Shown in pieces: positions 47,771 to 58,426 of a DNA stretch of 64,000 nt (within the stretch, counting starts at the first letter, position 1; each line of letters opens with the position of its first letter). Source of the stretch: Shewanella carassii (GTDB taxonomy: Bacteria > Pseudomonadota > Gammaproteobacteria > Enterobacterales > Shewanellaceae); NCBI RefSeq assembly GCF_002777975.1, contig NZ_NGVS01000025.1, forward strand, positions 408 to 64,407. The letters run 5' to 3'. The position numbers and the translations under genes were made by a program. Under the pieces are notes generated by a model. That model was not told where the DNA came from, made no database searches, and saw nothing but the letters and a program-made list of their open reading frames with translations.

Positions 47771-47953
47771 CTGCATCCCTTCGGGTAATCCGAACCTCGT
47801 TGTCCCTGCCGGCAGGCAGCTTATTGTAACCAGAGGCCATCGATTCACCAAGGGCGGTTTTTAACCGAAATACCAGCGATAATGTCGGCAAAATCCCATT
47901 TCCGTAAAAAAATGTTAAGATAAGCTTTTGTCTACAGAGCCAAAGTCATCAGC

Positions 47954-49369
47954 ATGAGTCAAGCCCAACCTCAGCCTTCCATATTCTGGCATGATTATGA
48001 AACATTCGGCGCTAATCCGGCGAAAGACAGGCCGGCGCAATTTGCCGGGATACGTACCGATCTGGAGCTGAACATCATTGGCGAGCCCGAGACCTTTTAC
48101 TGTCAGATAGCCAGCGATTACCTGCCCTCACCCGAGGCGATCCTCATCACAGGGATCACGCCGCAACTGGCCAATGGCAAAGGGCTGCCGGAAACCGAGT
48201 TTATGGGGCGGATCAATGCCCTGTTCAGCCAAGCCAATACCTGCGTCGCTGGCTACAACTCGCTGCGATTTGATGATGAGGTCAGCCGTTATGGTTTTTA
48301 CCGTAACTTTATCGATCCCTATGCCAGAGAATGGCAGCAAGGCAATTCCCGCTGGGATATTATCGATCTGGTCCGGGCCTGCTATGCCCTGCGCCCGGAC
48401 GGGATCAACTGGCCAACCAAAGAAGACGGCTCTCCCAGTTTCAAGCTCGAACATCTGACCCAGGCCAACGGACTCGGCCATGAAAAGGCTCACGATGCCA
48501 TGTCAGATGTTTACGCCACCATAGCCTTGGCCAAACTGATAAAAGAGAAACAACCAAGGCTGTTTGACTACTATTTCAAACTCAGACGCAAGCAGGCAGT
48601 TTCTGAGCAAATCGATGTACTCAATATGCAACCTTTGGTGCATATCAGCTCCAAAATCCCGGCGACTCAGGGCTGTGCCACTCTCATAGCCCCTGTGGCC
48701 CATCATCCGGAGAACAAGAATGCCATTGTCTGCGTTAACCTGCATATGGATATCAGCCCGCTGATTGAACTGGATGTAGACAGCATTCGCGAGCGTCTCT
48801 ACACGCCAAGAAGCGAATTGGCAGAAGATGAATTACCCATACCGGTTAAACAGGTGCACATCAATAAGTGCCCCTTTATTGCCACCGCCAAGACACTGAC
48901 CGATGAAGCCGCCGAGCGGATTGGATTTGACAAAGCCTTTGCCCGCGAACAATACAAGCGCCTGCGCCAGCATCCGCAGATCCGCGCCAAGCTGGCAAGT
49001 CTGTTTGATACCCCGAGGGACAACCAGGGTACCGATCCGGATCTTATGCTCTACAGCGGTGGATTCTTCTCTCCGGCGGATAAGGCCAAGATGGAGATGA
49101 TCCGCCATACCGCCCCCGATAATCTGGCGGCGTTGGATCTCAGCTTTGACGACCCCAGACTCAAGGAGATGCTATTTCGTTATCGTGCCCGTAACTATCC
49201 CTCGACACTTACGGACAAAGAAACACTGCGCTGGCATGAGTTCTGTCAGCAAAGGCTCAACGATCCGGATTATGTCATTCGCTTGGAAAATCTGTTGGAA
49301 GAAACTGCCGAAAATGAAAGTCACCAGCGACTTCTCAAGGCTCTGGTGCAATACTTACAGGCGCTTTAA
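47954..49369 (+). CDS. sbcB: exodeoxyribonuclease I
   Basis: 471 residues, standard length. DEDD exonuclease motifs: 'WHDYETFGANP' (first Asp and Glu), 'GYNSLRFDDEV' and 'HDAMSDVYAT'. Then an SH3-like domain and a helical domain as in E. coli ExoI. Degrades single-stranded DNA 3' to 5' in mismatch repair and recombination, binding SSB. Confidence 0.97.
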   Translation: MSQAQPQPSIFWHDYETFGANPAKDRPAQFAGIRTDLELNIIGEPETFYCQIASDYLPSPEAILITGITPQLANGKGLPETEFMGRINALFSQANTCVAGYNSLRFDDEVSRYGFYRNFIDPYAREWQQGNSRWDIIDLVRACYALRPDGINWPTKEDGSPSFKLEHLTQANGLGHEKAHDAMSDVYATIALAKLIKEKQPRLFDYYFKLRRKQAVSEQIDVLNMQPLVHISSKIPATQGCATLIAPVAHHPENKNAIVCVNLHMDISPLIELDVDSIRERLYTPRSELAEDELPIPVKQVHINKCPFIATAKTLTDEAAERIGFDKAFAREQYKRLRQHPQIRAKLASLFDTPRDNQGTDPDLMLYSGGFFSPADKAKMEMIRHTAPDNLAALDLSFDDPRLKEMLFRYRARNYPSTLTDKETLRWHEFCQQRLNDPDYVIRLENLLEETAENESHQRLLKALVQYLQAL

Positions 49370-49458
49370 CGGGATTTTGCGAAGCCAGTCCCGTTTCAAC
49401 TGTAACTTCCTGACTAAACTGGATAACCATTAGCTTAACATTTAACAAGGAATGGCCA

Positions 49459-50355
49459 ATGCAAGACAGATTTGTAAACAGCCTGAACCAGTTGCCCAAG
49501 ACACTTGCCGAGCAATTGGTGCCACTGCTCAACGATAAGTTCGCCGGTCATCTGGATGCACAGCAGCTGAGTGAATTGGCCAAGGTCAGCGGCCTTGGTG
49601 ATGATGAGTTACTGCTGGCGCTCTTGCCTATTGCTGCGGCACTGGCCAATCCGCCAATCAGTGAGTTCTATGTCGGCGCCATCGCCAAAGGCAAGAGCGG
49701 TGATATCTATATGGGCGCCAATATCGAACTGCCGGGTGAAGCCTTGTGTCACTCGGTTCACGCCGAGCAAAGCGCCATCAGTCATGCCTGGCTGAGCGGT
49801 GAAAGCCAGGTAGTCGATATCATAGTCAACGAGAGTCCCTGCGGCCACTGCCGTCAATTTATGAATGAGTTGGTGGCCGGGCAAGAGATCCGCATTCACC
49901 TGCCCAAGCAGCCTACAGCGCCTTTGAGTCATTACCTGCCCTACGCCTTTGGTCCCAAAGATCTCAATGTCACCACGCCTTTGCTGAGTAAACAACAGGT
50001 AAACCTGGCGCTTGAGAGCTCCGATCCCATGGTGATTGAGGCGCTGGATCACGCCAGCCTCAGCTATGCCCCGTACAGCAAGAGCCATTGTGCGGTAGTA
50101 CTGGAAACGGCTGATGGTGCCACCTTCTGTGGCCGTTACGCCGAAAACGCCGCCTTTAACCCATCCATGATGCCGATGCAGATGGCACTGTCGACCCTGC
50201 TGCGCCATAACCGCAGCTTCAGCGAAATCAAACGGGCGCTGCTGCTGGAATCGGCCGATGGCAAAATCTCTCTGGTGGGAGCCAGCATGGACGCCCTGCA
50301 CGCAGTGGCGCCTGTAGAGCTGGAACATATAGTGGTCAGCCCCGAGCCCAACTGA
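49459..50355 (+). CDS. cdd: cytidine deaminase, dimeric E. coli type
   Basis: 298 residues, the long two-domain form. Zinc ligands and catalytic Glu are in '[11 protein letters not shown]' and 'PCGHCRQF' of the N-terminal domain; the C-terminal domain is a degenerate copy without zinc ligands. Deaminates cytidine and deoxycytidine in pyrimidine salvage. ATG follows AACAAGGA. Confidence 0.97.
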   Translation: MQDRFVNSLNQLPKTLAEQLVPLLNDKFAGHLDAQQLSELAKVSGLGDDELLLALLPIAAALANPPISEFYVGAIAKGKSGDIYMGANIELPGEALCHSVHAEQSAISHAWLSGESQVVDIIVNESPCGHCRQFMNELVAGQEIRIHLPKQPTAPLSHYLPYAFGPKDLNVTTPLLSKQQVNLALESSDPMVIEALDHASLSYAPYSKSHCAVVLETADGATFCGRYAENAAFNPSMMPMQMALSTLLRHNRSFSEIKRALLLESADGKISLVGASMDALHAVAPVELEHIVVSPEPN

Positions 50356-50373
50356 TAGCAGACTCAAAACCCA

Positions 50374-50400
50374 AAAAGGACAGCTGAAGCTGTCCTTTTG
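50374..50400. terminator. bidirectional terminator after cdd
   Basis: 11-bp stem AAAAGGACAGC/GCTGTCCTTTT with loop TGAA, followed by GTTATC. Also downstream of the convergent dehydrogenase gene. Confidence 0.9.
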
Positions 50401-50419
50401 TTATCTTCAATCGCTGGCC

Positions 50420-51298
50420 TTACTTGTTGCGGCACTTCTCCTGGCGAGCCATCAGACTGGAAGTATCCCAGCGGTTACCGCCCATGGCCTGCACTTCTGC
50501 GTAGAACTGATCAACCATGGCGGTCAGCGGCAAATGTGAGCCATTGCGTCTGGCTTCATTGAGAGCGATACCTAAGTCTTTGCGCATCCAGTCCACCGCA
50601 AAACCAAAATCATATTCTCCCTGCAACATGGTCTTGTGACGATTTTCCATCTGCCAGCTCTGGGCCGCGCCTTTGCTGATCACCTCAACCACCTTCTCGC
50701 CATCGAGCCCGGCGCTCTTGGCAAAATGCATGGCTTCGGCCAAACCTTGTACCACCCCGGCGATGCAGATTTGATTGACCATCTTGGTCAACTGCCCGGC
50801 GCCAACATCTCCCAATAGTTCGGCGCAGCGGGCATAGGCAGCCATCACAGGTTTTACCCGCGCAAATACCGCCTCAGAGCCACCGGCCATAATGGTCAAT
50901 ACCCCATTCTCAGCACCTGCCTGACCGCCGGAAACCGGCGCGTCCATAAAAGCGATGTCCTTCTCGACCAGCAAAGCGGCCAACTCCCTTGCCACATCGC
51001 ATGAGGCAGTGGTGTGATCGACAAAGATACTGCCCACAGCCATACCATGCACTGCGCCCTCTTCACCCAGTACGACCTGGCGTAAGTCATCATCATTGCC
51101 GACACAGGCAAAGACAATATCCTGCCCCTCGGCGGCTTGGGCCGGAGTCTCGCAGCAGCGCCCACCAAACTCGGCCACCCAGGCTTCAGCCTTGGAGGAA
51201 GTACGGTTGTAAACAGTGACCTGGTGCCCCTGTTTTTGCAGATGCCCAGCCATGGGATACCCCATAACACCTAGACCGAGAAATGCGACGTTCGCCAT
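50420..51298 (-). CDS. beta-hydroxyacid dehydrogenase family NAD(P)-binding oxidoreductase
   Basis: 292 residues. Rossmann motif 'FLGLGVMGYPMAGHL', NADP-type 'YNRTSSKAEAW', substrate loop 'DAPVSGGQAGAENGVLTIMAGG' and catalytic Lys in 'GAGQLTKMVNQI'. This is the 3-hydroxyisobutyrate / tartronate-semialdehyde reductase superfamily; the glyoxylate/succinic semialdehyde reductases are also close. The exact substrate cannot be decided from sequence. Stands alone. Confidence 0.88.
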   Translation of the reverse strand: MANVAFLGLGVMGYPMAGHLQKQGHQVTVYNRTSSKAEAWVAEFGGRCCETPAQAAEGQDIVFACVGNDDDLRQVVLGEEGAVHGMAVGSIFVDHTTASCDVARELAALLVEKDIAFMDAPVSGGQAGAENGVLTIMAGGSEAVFARVKPVMAAYARCAELLGDVGAGQLTKMVNQICIAGVVQGLAEAMHFAKSAGLDGEKVVEVISKGAAQSWQMENRHKTMLQGEYDFGFAVDWMRKDLGIALNEARRNGSHLPLTAMVDQFYAEVQAMGGNRWDTSSLMARQEKCRNK

Positions 51299-51472
51299 GA
51301 TATTTCCTTGATTATTTTAAGTGAGGGAACAGGCTGCCCCGATTGCCGACCATGCTTCAAAGCCTTTTGCATAAAGCCAAGAGTGACAATTCGAGCCGAT
51401 GTTTAAGCCGCATTTTGCCATGGGGCAGCATAAAGGAGAAGTTGATACGGGCAAACTCAGCATCCCGCATAC

Positions 51473-51498
51473 AGAAAAGAGCCACGAATGTGGCTCTT
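51473..51498 (-). terminator. terminator of the thioesterase gene
   Basis: Minus-strand stem AAGAGCCAC/GTGGCTCTT (51490-51498, 51477-51485), loop ATTC, then TTCTG. Confidence 0.8.
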
Positions 51499-51509
51499 GA
51501 AATCAACAT

Positions 51510-51989
51510 TTAAGGATGAACGTGCGCTTCCATTTCCGCGCCGATTTTCTTGCGCATTTCCATCAACTTGATAGCCGAATCCCTAAGCTCAATGTCCCTT
51601 GCCGATGTCGGCTGCCATTCGGGCACAGGCGTTGGTTTACCTTCATCATCTACCGCTACCATAATGACGATACAGTGAGTGGTCAGCTGGCGCTCGGAAT
51701 TCTTGGGATCACCAGCCTTTACGTCCAAACCTATATGCATGGAAGTGCTGCCGGTATAGATCACCTTGGCACTCACCTCCACTATATTGCCCACATGTAT
51801 GGGTTTAACAAATCTGATCCCACCGGCGTAAACCGTGATGCAGTACTTACCACTCCAACCGGCCGCACAGGCATAGGCCGCCAGGTCAATCCACTTCATT
51901 ACGGCGCCGCCGTGTACCTTACCACCAAAGTTGACGTCTGCGGGCTCGGCCAAAAACCTCAGGGTTATCTGTCTCTCTGTTCCTGCCAT
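51510..51989 (-). CDS. acyl-CoA thioesterase, hotdog fold
   Basis: 159 residues, BACH/YciA-like single hotdog domain: 'ADVNFGGKVHGGAVMKWIDLAAYACA' with the catalytic Asp, and 'VYAGGIRFVKPIHVGNIVEVSAKV'. Cleaves acyl-CoA to free acid and CoA; chain-length preference unknown. Monocistronic. Confidence 0.9.
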   Translation of the reverse strand: MAGTERQITLRFLAEPADVNFGGKVHGGAVMKWIDLAAYACAAGWSGKYCITVYAGGIRFVKPIHVGNIVEVSAKVIYTGSTSMHIGLDVKAGDPKNSERQLTTHCIVIMVAVDDEGKPTPVPEWQPTSARDIELRDSAIKLMEMRKKIGAEMEAHVHP

Positions 51990-52059
51990 GGGTTCCTCTC
52001 ATCAGGCTTGGCGGTCTGCTGACCGCACCTGGCTGAGAGTGTACGCGAAAATTTCGCAA

Positions 52060-52428
52060 TCACCCAAACTTACATACCAGGAAACTTCCGCCAATCACCA
52101 GAGGTAAGGCCAGCCGATAGATCCACAACTGCACCTTGTCATTGATAAACCGAGATAGTTGAAAAAGTGAATAAATGCCCATCGCCAGCAGGAAGATGCC
52201 TAGCACCTCTACCCCGGCTACTACATCAGTCCCCTTCCCGGCATACACAGCCGCAGTCAGCAAGGCAAACCAGAGCACAGTATAGGCGGCAATAGCCAAA
52301 CTGAAAGTGCGAACACCGATTTCCATCGCAGGTTGCCAACGACGACTTTCGCCCCTGACTAACTCGGTTAAATTAGCCGCAATCGCTCCGACCACGGCCA
52401 TAACAGGAAACATTGCAGGATTGAGCAT
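52060..52428 (-). CDS. small integral membrane protein of unknown function
   Basis: 122 residues from ATG 52428, preceded by GGAG; the frame extends to 52485. Four hydrophobic segments ('FPVMAVVGAIAA', 'FSLAIAAYTVLWFALLTAAVY', 'GVEVLGIFLLAMGIYSLF', 'LALPLVIGGSFLVC'). No family recognised. Confidence 0.6.
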   Translation of the reverse strand: MLNPAMFPVMAVVGAIAANLTELVRGESRRWQPAMEIGVRTFSLAIAAYTVLWFALLTAAVYAGKGTDVVAGVEVLGIFLLAMGIYSLFQLSRFINDKVQLWIYRLALPLVIGGSFLVCKFG

Positions 52429-52547
52429 AGTGAAAACTCCAGAATCATTTGGCAGGATTCTGGCGCTATATTCAAGGAATGCCAATAGAGATGAACAAAG
52501 GTTAATTCTGGGTTTAGTTTTAGAATATGACTAACTGATTTTAAAGA

Positions 52548-52574
52548 TAAAAAAAGCGCCATCAGGCGCTTTTT
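52548..52574 (-). terminator. fabF terminator
   Basis: Stem AAAAAGCGCC/GGCGCTTTTT (52551-52560, 52565-52574), loop ATCA, running into a T stretch on the minus strand. Confidence 0.92.
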
Positions 52575-52586
52575 CAAGAGGTAATC

Positions 52587-53834
52587 TTAAACTCGCTTCA
52601 GCAGCAAGGAGCCATTGGTGCCACCGAACCCAAAAGAGTTACAAAGCACATGTTCCACCTTGGTCTGACGTGCAGTATGGGCAACAAAGTCCAGATCGCA
52701 ACCTTCGTCCGGGTTATCCAAGTTGATGGTAGGTGGAACTACCTGATCCTTGAGGGCCAACACGGAGAAAATAGTTTCCACCGCACCGGCAGCACCGAGC
52801 AAATGCCCTGTCATTGACTTGGTGGAACTCACCATCAACTTGTAGGCATGATCGCCAAAGATAGACTTCACTGCCGCCGCTTCGGCCTTGTCACCTGCTG
52901 GAGTCGAGGTACCGTGAGCGTTGATATAATCTATACTTTCGGGTGCCAGATTGGCATCTTTCAAGGCATGGCTCATCGCCAGGGCTGCGCCGGCACCATC
53001 GGCTGGCGGCGAGGTCATATGGAAGGCATCGCCGCTCATACCAAAACCAATCAGTTCGGCATAAATCTTGGCACCGCGAGCCTTGGCATGTTCATATTCT
53101 TCGAGCACCAACACTCCGGCGCCGTCGCCAATAACAAAACCATCTCTGTCTTTATCCCATGGGCGGCTGGCCGCCTGAGGATCATCATTGCGAGTAGACA
53201 AGGCCTTGGCCGCCGCAAAGCCACCCACGCCCAGAGGACAAGTCACATCTTCAGCGCCACCGGCCACCATCACATCGGCATCGCCATAAGCTATGGTACG
53301 GGCTGCGAAACCTATGTTGTGAACCCCTGTGGTACAGGCGGTTGTCACCGCAAAGTTAGGGCCTGTCATACCGTACATGATCGACAAATGACCAGCAATC
53401 ATGTTGATGATGGTGCTGGGTACAAAGAAGGGGGAAATTTTACGTGGGCCACCGGCCATCAAGGCGCTGTGGTTTTGTTCAATCAACCACATGCCGCCCA
53501 TACCGGCGCCGATAGCGGTTCCGACTCGGGTAGGATCTTCTTTATCCATCTCCAATCCGGAGTCGCGCATGGCCTGAATGCCGGCAGCCATACCATACTG
53601 AATAAAGAGGTCCATCTTGCGGGCATCTTTACGGGACAGGTACTGCTCTACGTCAAAATCTTTGACTGAGCCTGAAAAACGGGTGCTGAATTCGCTGGCA
53701 TCAAACTTGGTGATTGGCGCTATACCGCTCTGACCTGCCAGTAGGGCTTGCCAGCTGCTGTCCACTGTGTTGCCGACCGGGGTCACCAGACCCAGGCCAG
53801 TGATAACGACTCGACGTTTAGTCACTGTGTCCAC
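52587..53834 (-). CDS. fabF: beta-ketoacyl-ACP synthase II
   Basis: 415-residue condensing enzyme with the Cys-His-His triad: '[12 protein letters not shown]', '[12 protein letters not shown]' and '[11 protein letters not shown]'. Elongates palmitoleoyl-ACP to cis-vaccenoyl-ACP among other substrates. Last gene of the cluster, separated from acpP by 182 bp containing a terminator-like hairpin. Confidence 0.97.
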   Translation of the reverse strand: MDTVTKRRVVITGLGLVTPVGNTVDSSWQALLAGQSGIAPITKFDASEFSTRFSGSVKDFDVEQYLSRKDARKMDLFIQYGMAAGIQAMRDSGLEMDKEDPTRVGTAIGAGMGGMWLIEQNHSALMAGGPRKISPFFVPSTIINMIAGHLSIMYGMTGPNFAVTTACTTGVHNIGFAARTIAYGDADVMVAGGAEDVTCPLGVGGFAAAKALSTRNDDPQAASRPWDKDRDGFVIGDGAGVLVLEEYEHAKARGAKIYAELIGFGMSGDAFHMTSPPADGAGAALAMSHALKDANLAPESIDYINAHGTSTPAGDKAEAAAVKSIFGDHAYKLMVSSTKSMTGHLLGAAGAVETIFSVLALKDQVVPPTINLDNPDEGCDLDFVAHTARQTKVEHVLCNSFGFGGTNGSLLLKRV

Positions 53835-53970
53835 CTTAGATTAACGGGTGAGTTATCATGATAGGCTAAGCCGCTGCAGCCTACCATTGCCTCCGGCAGC
53901 AGCCGAATGGGTCACAAGACACAATAATGCACGGCTGATACTGGTACAACCAGAAACTGACGGGGCGAAA

Positions 53971-54002
53971 ACAAAAACAGGCGGCAATTATGCCGCCTGT
54001 TT
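53971..54002 (-). terminator. terminator between acpP and fabF
   Basis: 12-bp perfect stem AAACAGGCGGCA/TGCCGCCTGTTT (53975-53986, 53991-54002) with loop ATTA and T-rich continuation on the minus strand. Would separate the abundant acpP message from fabF, at least partly. Confidence 0.85.
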
Positions 54003-54016
54003 TCTGGAATTCTGGA

Positions 54017-54250
54017 TTACTGATTCTTGGAAACGTAATCGATCGCTGCCTGAACGGTAGTGATTTTCTCAGCTTCCTCATCAGGGATCTCGGTATCAAA
54101 CTCTTCTTCCAGAGCCATAACCAACTCAACAGTGTCCAGAGAATCTGCACCCAGATCGTCTACGAAAGAAGCTGCTGGCTTAACGTCTTCTTCTTTAACG
54201 CCCAGTTGCTCTACGATGATTTTCTTTACACGTTCTTCGATGTTGCTCAT
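54017..54250 (-). CDS. acpP: acyl carrier protein
   Basis: 77-residue acidic protein; the phosphopantetheine Ser is in '[18 protein letters not shown]'. Carries the acyl chains for FabA, FabB/F/H, LpxM and PlsX encoded around it. 163 bp after fabG with an internal hairpin, followed by a terminator. Confidence 0.99.
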   Translation of the reverse strand: MSNIEERVKKIIVEQLGVKEEDVKPAASFVDDLGADSLDTVELVMALEEEFDTEIPDEEAEKITTVQAAIDYVSKNQ

Positions 54251-54325
54251 TAGTTTTCTTTCCTATTCAAATTACGCACTTGCGTAAGATTGCGAGTAGT
54301 TTATTAGATTTGACCAACATTGCAA

Positions 54326-54359
54326 GCCTAGAATTCGTGGTCTAACCACGATTTTAGGC
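54326..54359 (-). other. structured element between fabG and acpP
   Basis: Inner stem TCGTGGT/ACCACGA (54335-54341, 54345-54351) inside outer pairing GCCTA/TAGGC (54326-54330, 54355-54359). No clear T run; a processing site or partial terminator allowing separate acpP expression is inferred. Confidence 0.55.
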
Positions 54360-54413
54360 CCTCAATTGCTGCAGATCACCACCCAATTGCGACAGTATCC
54401 CTGCCATTCGCCC

Positions 54414-55160
54414 TTAAACCATATACATCCCGCCATTTACATGCAAGGTTTCCCCTGTGATGTAAGCAGCGGCATCCGAGGCCAAAAAGAGCACGGCGTT
54501 GGCAATTTCCTGTGCCTGACCCAAGCGCTCCATTGGAACCTGGGACATGATGGCCTGTTGCTGATCTTCTGTCAGCTCATCCGTCATATCTGTCTGGATA
54601 AAACCAGGAGCAATAGCATTAACTGTAATTTGACGAGATGCAACCTCTCTGGCGAGAGATTTTGTAAATCCGATCAAACCGGCTTTGGCCGCAGAGTAGT
54701 TCACTTGGCCTGCATTGCCCATGGTACCTACCACAGAGCCAATATTGATGATACGGCCATGACGTTTCTTCATCATTGAGCGCATCACTGGCTTGGATAA
54801 CCTGAAAAGAGATGTCAGGTTAGTGTCCAGGATATCCTGCCACTCATCCTCTTTCATCCGCATCAATAAATTGTCGCGGGTGATGCCAGCATTGTTTACC
54901 AGAATATCAACATCGCCGGCTTTTTCTTTGATCGAGGCATATAAATTTTCAACAGATTGTGGATCTGTGACATTCAGCACCAAACCCTGGCCCTTATCGC
55001 CCAGATAAGCCGAGATAGCTTCGGCGCCACGCTCACTGGTTGCAGTACCAAATACTGTGGCGCCAGCTTCGGCCAGCGTGGTGGCAATCGACTTGCCAAT
55101 GCCACGACTGGCGCCGGTAACCAGGGCAATCTTGCCGGTTAAGTCTAATGTTACGCTCAT
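54414..55160 (-). CDS. fabG: 3-oxoacyl-ACP reductase
   Basis: 248-residue short-chain reductase: 'VTGASRGIGKSIA', 'NNAGITRDNLLMRMKEDEW' and catalytic Tyr-Lys 'YSAAKAGLIGF'. NADPH-dependent reduction of 3-oxoacyl-ACP. Follows fabD by 10 bp. Confidence 0.98.
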   Translation of the reverse strand: MSVTLDLTGKIALVTGASRGIGKSIATTLAEAGATVFGTATSERGAEAISAYLGDKGQGLVLNVTDPQSVENLYASIKEKAGDVDILVNNAGITRDNLLMRMKEDEWQDILDTNLTSLFRLSKPVMRSMMKKRHGRIINIGSVVGTMGNAGQVNYSAAKAGLIGFTKSLAREVASRQITVNAIAPGFIQTDMTDELTEDQQQAIMSQVPMERLGQAQEIANAVLFLASDAAAYITGETLHVNGGMYMV

Positions 55161-55170
55161 GAAAAGCTCC

Positions 55171-56097
55171 TTATTCGATCAATGCAGCCAGAGAAGCGGC
55201 ATCGTTGACAGCCTTGGCTGCAAGGGATTTGTTAATGCGCTTGCAAAGCCCGGTCAAAACTTTACCTGGCCCCACCTCATAGAGCTCTGTGACCCCCATG
55301 GCCGCCATGGCTTCCACAGTTTCGGTCCAGCGCACCGGGCTGTAAAGCTGACGCACCAAGGCATCGCGGATATCAGCAGCATCTTGAGGCTGGGCGACAT
55401 CCGCATTGTTAATCACGGGGATTTGTGGCTGATTAAACTCAATGTCACCAAGTGCGATCGCCAGTCGATCGGCGGCGGGCTTCATCAAGGCGCAATGGGA
55501 CGGCACGCTCACAGGCAAGGCAACCGCCATTTTGGCACCTGCGGCCTTACAGGCTGCAGCGGCGCGCTCAACTGCGGCTTTTTCACCGGCAATTACCACT
55601 TGGCCTGGGCTATTGTAGTTAACCGGGCTAACCACAGCGCCTTCGGCGCTGTCTTTACAGGCCTTGGCAATGGCGTCGTTATCCAGGCCTATGATGGCAA
55701 ACATGGCTCCTGTTCCGGCAGGAACTGCTTGCTGCATCAACTGACCACGCAGTTCAACCAACTTAACGGCATCGGTAAACTTGAGCACCCCGGCACACAC
55801 TAGCGCAGAGTATTCACCCAAACTGTGACCTGCCATCACGTTGGGAGCGGCTTTGCCGGCCGCTTGCCAGGCGCGATACAGGGCGACACTTGCGCTCAGC
55901 AAGGCTGGCTGGGTCTTGTCAGTCTCGTTAAGAGTTTCGGCCGGACCTTGCTGAACCAGTTGCCACAAGTCGTAACCCAGCACGTCACTGGCCTCACGAA
56001 AAGTCTCGGTCACTACCGGATAGTGTTCAGCGAGATCGGCAAGCATGCCTACAGCCTGAGAACCTTGTCCCGGGAACACGAAAGCGAAGTTTTCCAT
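55171..56097 (-). CDS. fabD: malonyl-CoA:ACP transacylase
   Basis: 308 residues from ATG 56097 (start MENFAFVFPGQGSQ, as in the family; an in-frame ATG two codons earlier is also possible). Active-site Ser in 'GHSLGEYSAL' and His in 'SVPSHCALM'. Charges ACP with malonyl groups for FabH and FabF. Confidence 0.98.
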   Translation of the reverse strand: MENFAFVFPGQGSQAVGMLADLAEHYPVVTETFREASDVLGYDLWQLVQQGPAETLNETDKTQPALLSASVALYRAWQAAGKAAPNVMAGHSLGEYSALVCAGVLKFTDAVKLVELRGQLMQQAVPAGTGAMFAIIGLDNDAIAKACKDSAEGAVVSPVNYNSPGQVVIAGEKAAVERAAAACKAAGAKMAVALPVSVPSHCALMKPAADRLAIALGDIEFNQPQIPVINNADVAQPQDAADIRDALVRQLYSPVRWTETVEAMAAMGVTELYEVGPGKVLTGLCKRINKSLAAKAVNDAASLAALIE

Positions 56098-56226
56098 ATT
56101 CATTTACCTATGATTGCAGGCAGCAAAGCAGATGTTGCTACCCGAGTCCACTGATCTGCCCGGCAGATCAACTTGTATGCATTGAAACGGCCCACTCACT
56201 TGTGCAAAGAAAGCAGGCGCTGAATA

Positions 56227-57186
56227 TCAGAAGCGAACCAAGGCGCTACCCCAGGCAAAACCGGCACCGAAGGCTTCTAACAGCAGGAGTTGCCCGCGTT
56301 TGATGCGGCCATCGCGCACCGCCTCATCCAGTGCAATCGGCACTGAGGCTGCTGAGGTATTGCCATGTTTGGCCAACGTCAGCACCACTTTATCAAGACT
56401 CATGTCCAATTTCTTGGCTGTGGCATTGATAATGCGGAAATTGGCTTGATGTGGCACCAGCCAATCTATTTCTGACTTGTCGACGTTATTCAATCTCAGG
56501 GTTTCTGTCACGACATGGGACAACTGAGTCACGGCGACCTTGAAGACATCATTGCCCTTCATGGTCATAAAGCCCACGGCTTCGGAGGTTTCTCCGGCTC
56601 TGGGTGGAAAAGCACATTTAAGCAGTTCCCCATGACGACCATCGGCGTAAATATGGGTAGAGATGATCCCCGGCTCTTCACTGGCGCCCACCACGGCGGC
56701 ACCTGCGCCATCACCAAAGAGAATAATGGTGGTTCTGTCTTCCGGCTCACAGAGTCTGGAAAGCACATCGGCACCTATTACCAGCACTTTCTTGGCCGCA
56801 CCGGTTTTTACAAACTGATCCGCGACCGAAAGCGCATAGACAAAGCCGGAGCATGCGGCAGCGACATCAAATGCTGGGATAGTATGAATCCCCAACATGG
56901 CCTGTACTTCACAGGCGGCGGCCGGAAAAGCATTTGCTGCACTCGTGGTACCGCAAATAATCATATCGAGTTCACTGGCTTCGATGCCTGCCATTTCAAT
57001 GGCCTTCAGCGCTGCCTGATAACCCATAGTGGCAACCGTTTCACTGGCATCAGCGATCCGACGCTCAGAAATACCCGTACGCTCAACAATCCACTGGTCA
57101 CTGGTTTCCACCATTTTTTCCAGATCTTGATTGCTACGCACCTGCGCCGGCAGGTAACTGCCAGTTCCAAGAATTTTTGTATGCAT
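56227..57186 (-). CDS. fabH: beta-ketoacyl-ACP synthase III
   Basis: 319 residues with Cys in '[13 protein letters not shown]', His in '[11 protein letters not shown]' and Asn in '[14 protein letters not shown]'. Starts fatty-acid synthesis from acetyl-CoA and malonyl-ACP. 9 bp after plsX; 129 bp before fabD. Confidence 0.98.
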   Translation of the reverse strand: MHTKILGTGSYLPAQVRSNQDLEKMVETSDQWIVERTGISERRIADASETVATMGYQAALKAIEMAGIEASELDMIICGTTSAANAFPAAACEVQAMLGIHTIPAFDVAAACSGFVYALSVADQFVKTGAAKKVLVIGADVLSRLCEPEDRTTIILFGDGAGAAVVGASEEPGIISTHIYADGRHGELLKCAFPPRAGETSEAVGFMTMKGNDVFKVAVTQLSHVVTETLRLNNVDKSEIDWLVPHQANFRIINATAKKLDMSLDKVVLTLAKHGNTSAASVPIALDEAVRDGRIKRGQLLLLEAFGAGFAWGSALVRF

Positions 57187-57195
57187 AAGGAGAAA

Positions 57196-58224
57196 TCAGC
57201 TGTTTATATCTAAAAGTATCGACTCGAGACGCTGCTTGATCATCTCAGGGAGTCGACGTCTTGCTTCTGTAACTGCCAAGCTAATCGCTTGTAAATAGGC
57301 AGTTTCATCTGCATTCCCATGGCTCTTGACAACTATTCCGCGCAATCCTATCAGACTTGCACCATTATAGTGGTCGGGGTTCATTTGTTTGAGCACGCTT
57401 TGAATACTGGGAGCCAAAAATTTGGCCAGCAAGCGTACAAAAAAGCCTCGGGTCAGCCCTTCCTTAAGCTGATGTATCAAGAGTCTGGCAATGCCTTCTG
57501 AAGTTTTCAGGGTAATATTACCGACAAAACCATCGCAAACGATCACGTCCACAGTTCCGCGGTAAATGTCATTGCCCTCAATAAAACCTTGATAATTGAT
57601 TTGGGGGGTATGTTGCAGCAACTGGGCAGCCTGCTGCACCTGATCGTTGCCTTTGATCTCTTCACTGCCGACATTGAGCAGCGCAACCTTGGGTCTGGGT
57701 TGTTTGGTCACCGCCTCACAGAGGACTGAACCCATGACAGAAAACTGAAACAAGGTATCGGAATCACAGGACACATTGGCCCCGAGGTCCAGCAGATAGA
57801 CTGGCTTATGGTTGATCGTCGGCAGACAACTGACCAAAGCGGGTCTGTCTATGCCCGGCAGTGTCTTAAGCACTACCTTGGCCATGGCCATCAAGGCGCC
57901 GGTGTTACCTGCGCTGACACACGCCTGAGCCTCACCTTTATGCACAGCATCCAGCGCCCGACGCATGGAGCTGTCACGCCGACAACGCAAAGCATGCACC
58001 GGTCTGTCGGACATACTAACCACTTCTGTGGTATGCCTGAGTTCAATTCTATCGGTAATGTCTTGCCCGGATTGGGCTAAGTACGGCTGTATCTGGTCTT
58101 GATCACCAACCAGAATAAACCTGAGATCTGGATATAATTTAAGTGCCTGCAGGGCTGCAGGCACCGTCACGTGGGGGCCATGGTCGCCACCCATCGCATC
58201 TAACGCAAGCGTCAGACTCGTCAT
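57196..58224 (-). CDS. plsX: phosphate acyltransferase PlsX
   Basis: 342 residues: '[12 protein letters not shown]' at the N-terminus, '[27 protein letters not shown]' and '[13 protein letters not shown]' are conserved. Converts acyl-ACP to acyl-phosphate for phospholipid synthesis. Located between rpmF and fabH as in E. coli. Confidence 0.98.
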   Translation of the reverse strand: MTSLTLALDAMGGDHGPHVTVPAALQALKLYPDLRFILVGDQDQIQPYLAQSGQDITDRIELRHTTEVVSMSDRPVHALRCRRDSSMRRALDAVHKGEAQACVSAGNTGALMAMAKVVLKTLPGIDRPALVSCLPTINHKPVYLLDLGANVSCDSDTLFQFSVMGSVLCEAVTKQPRPKVALLNVGSEEIKGNDQVQQAAQLLQHTPQINYQGFIEGNDIYRGTVDVIVCDGFVGNITLKTSEGIARLLIHQLKEGLTRGFFVRLLAKFLAPSIQSVLKQMNPDHYNGASLIGLRGIVVKSHGNADETAYLQAISLAVTEARRRLPEMIKQRLESILLDINS

Positions 58225-58239
58225 AAGACAATCAACAAC

Positions 58240-58410
58240 TTACTTGTTGATTACCTTTTTGCCACGGTAGAAACCGTCAGCAGTCACGTTGTGACGACGA
58301 TGCAGTTCACCGCTGGTAGCGTCTACAGACAGCTGAGCAGTGCTCAGTGCATCGTGTGAACGGCGCATACCGCGCTTTGAACGAGATTTTTTATTCTGTT
58401 GTACAGCCAT
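58240..58410 (-). CDS. rpmF: 50S ribosomal protein L32
   Basis: 56 residues, ATG at 58410, TAA at 58240-58242. Basic N-terminus '[22 protein letters not shown]' region and '[20 protein letters not shown]' are L32. The zinc Cys residues of some L32 are absent, as in E. coli. 16 bp after yceD, 15 bp before plsX. Confidence 0.98.
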   Translation of the reverse strand: MAVQQNKKSRSKRGMRRSHDALSTAQLSVDATSGELHRRHNVTADGFYRGKKVINK

Positions 58411-58426
58411 TGATCTGTCTCCTGGA

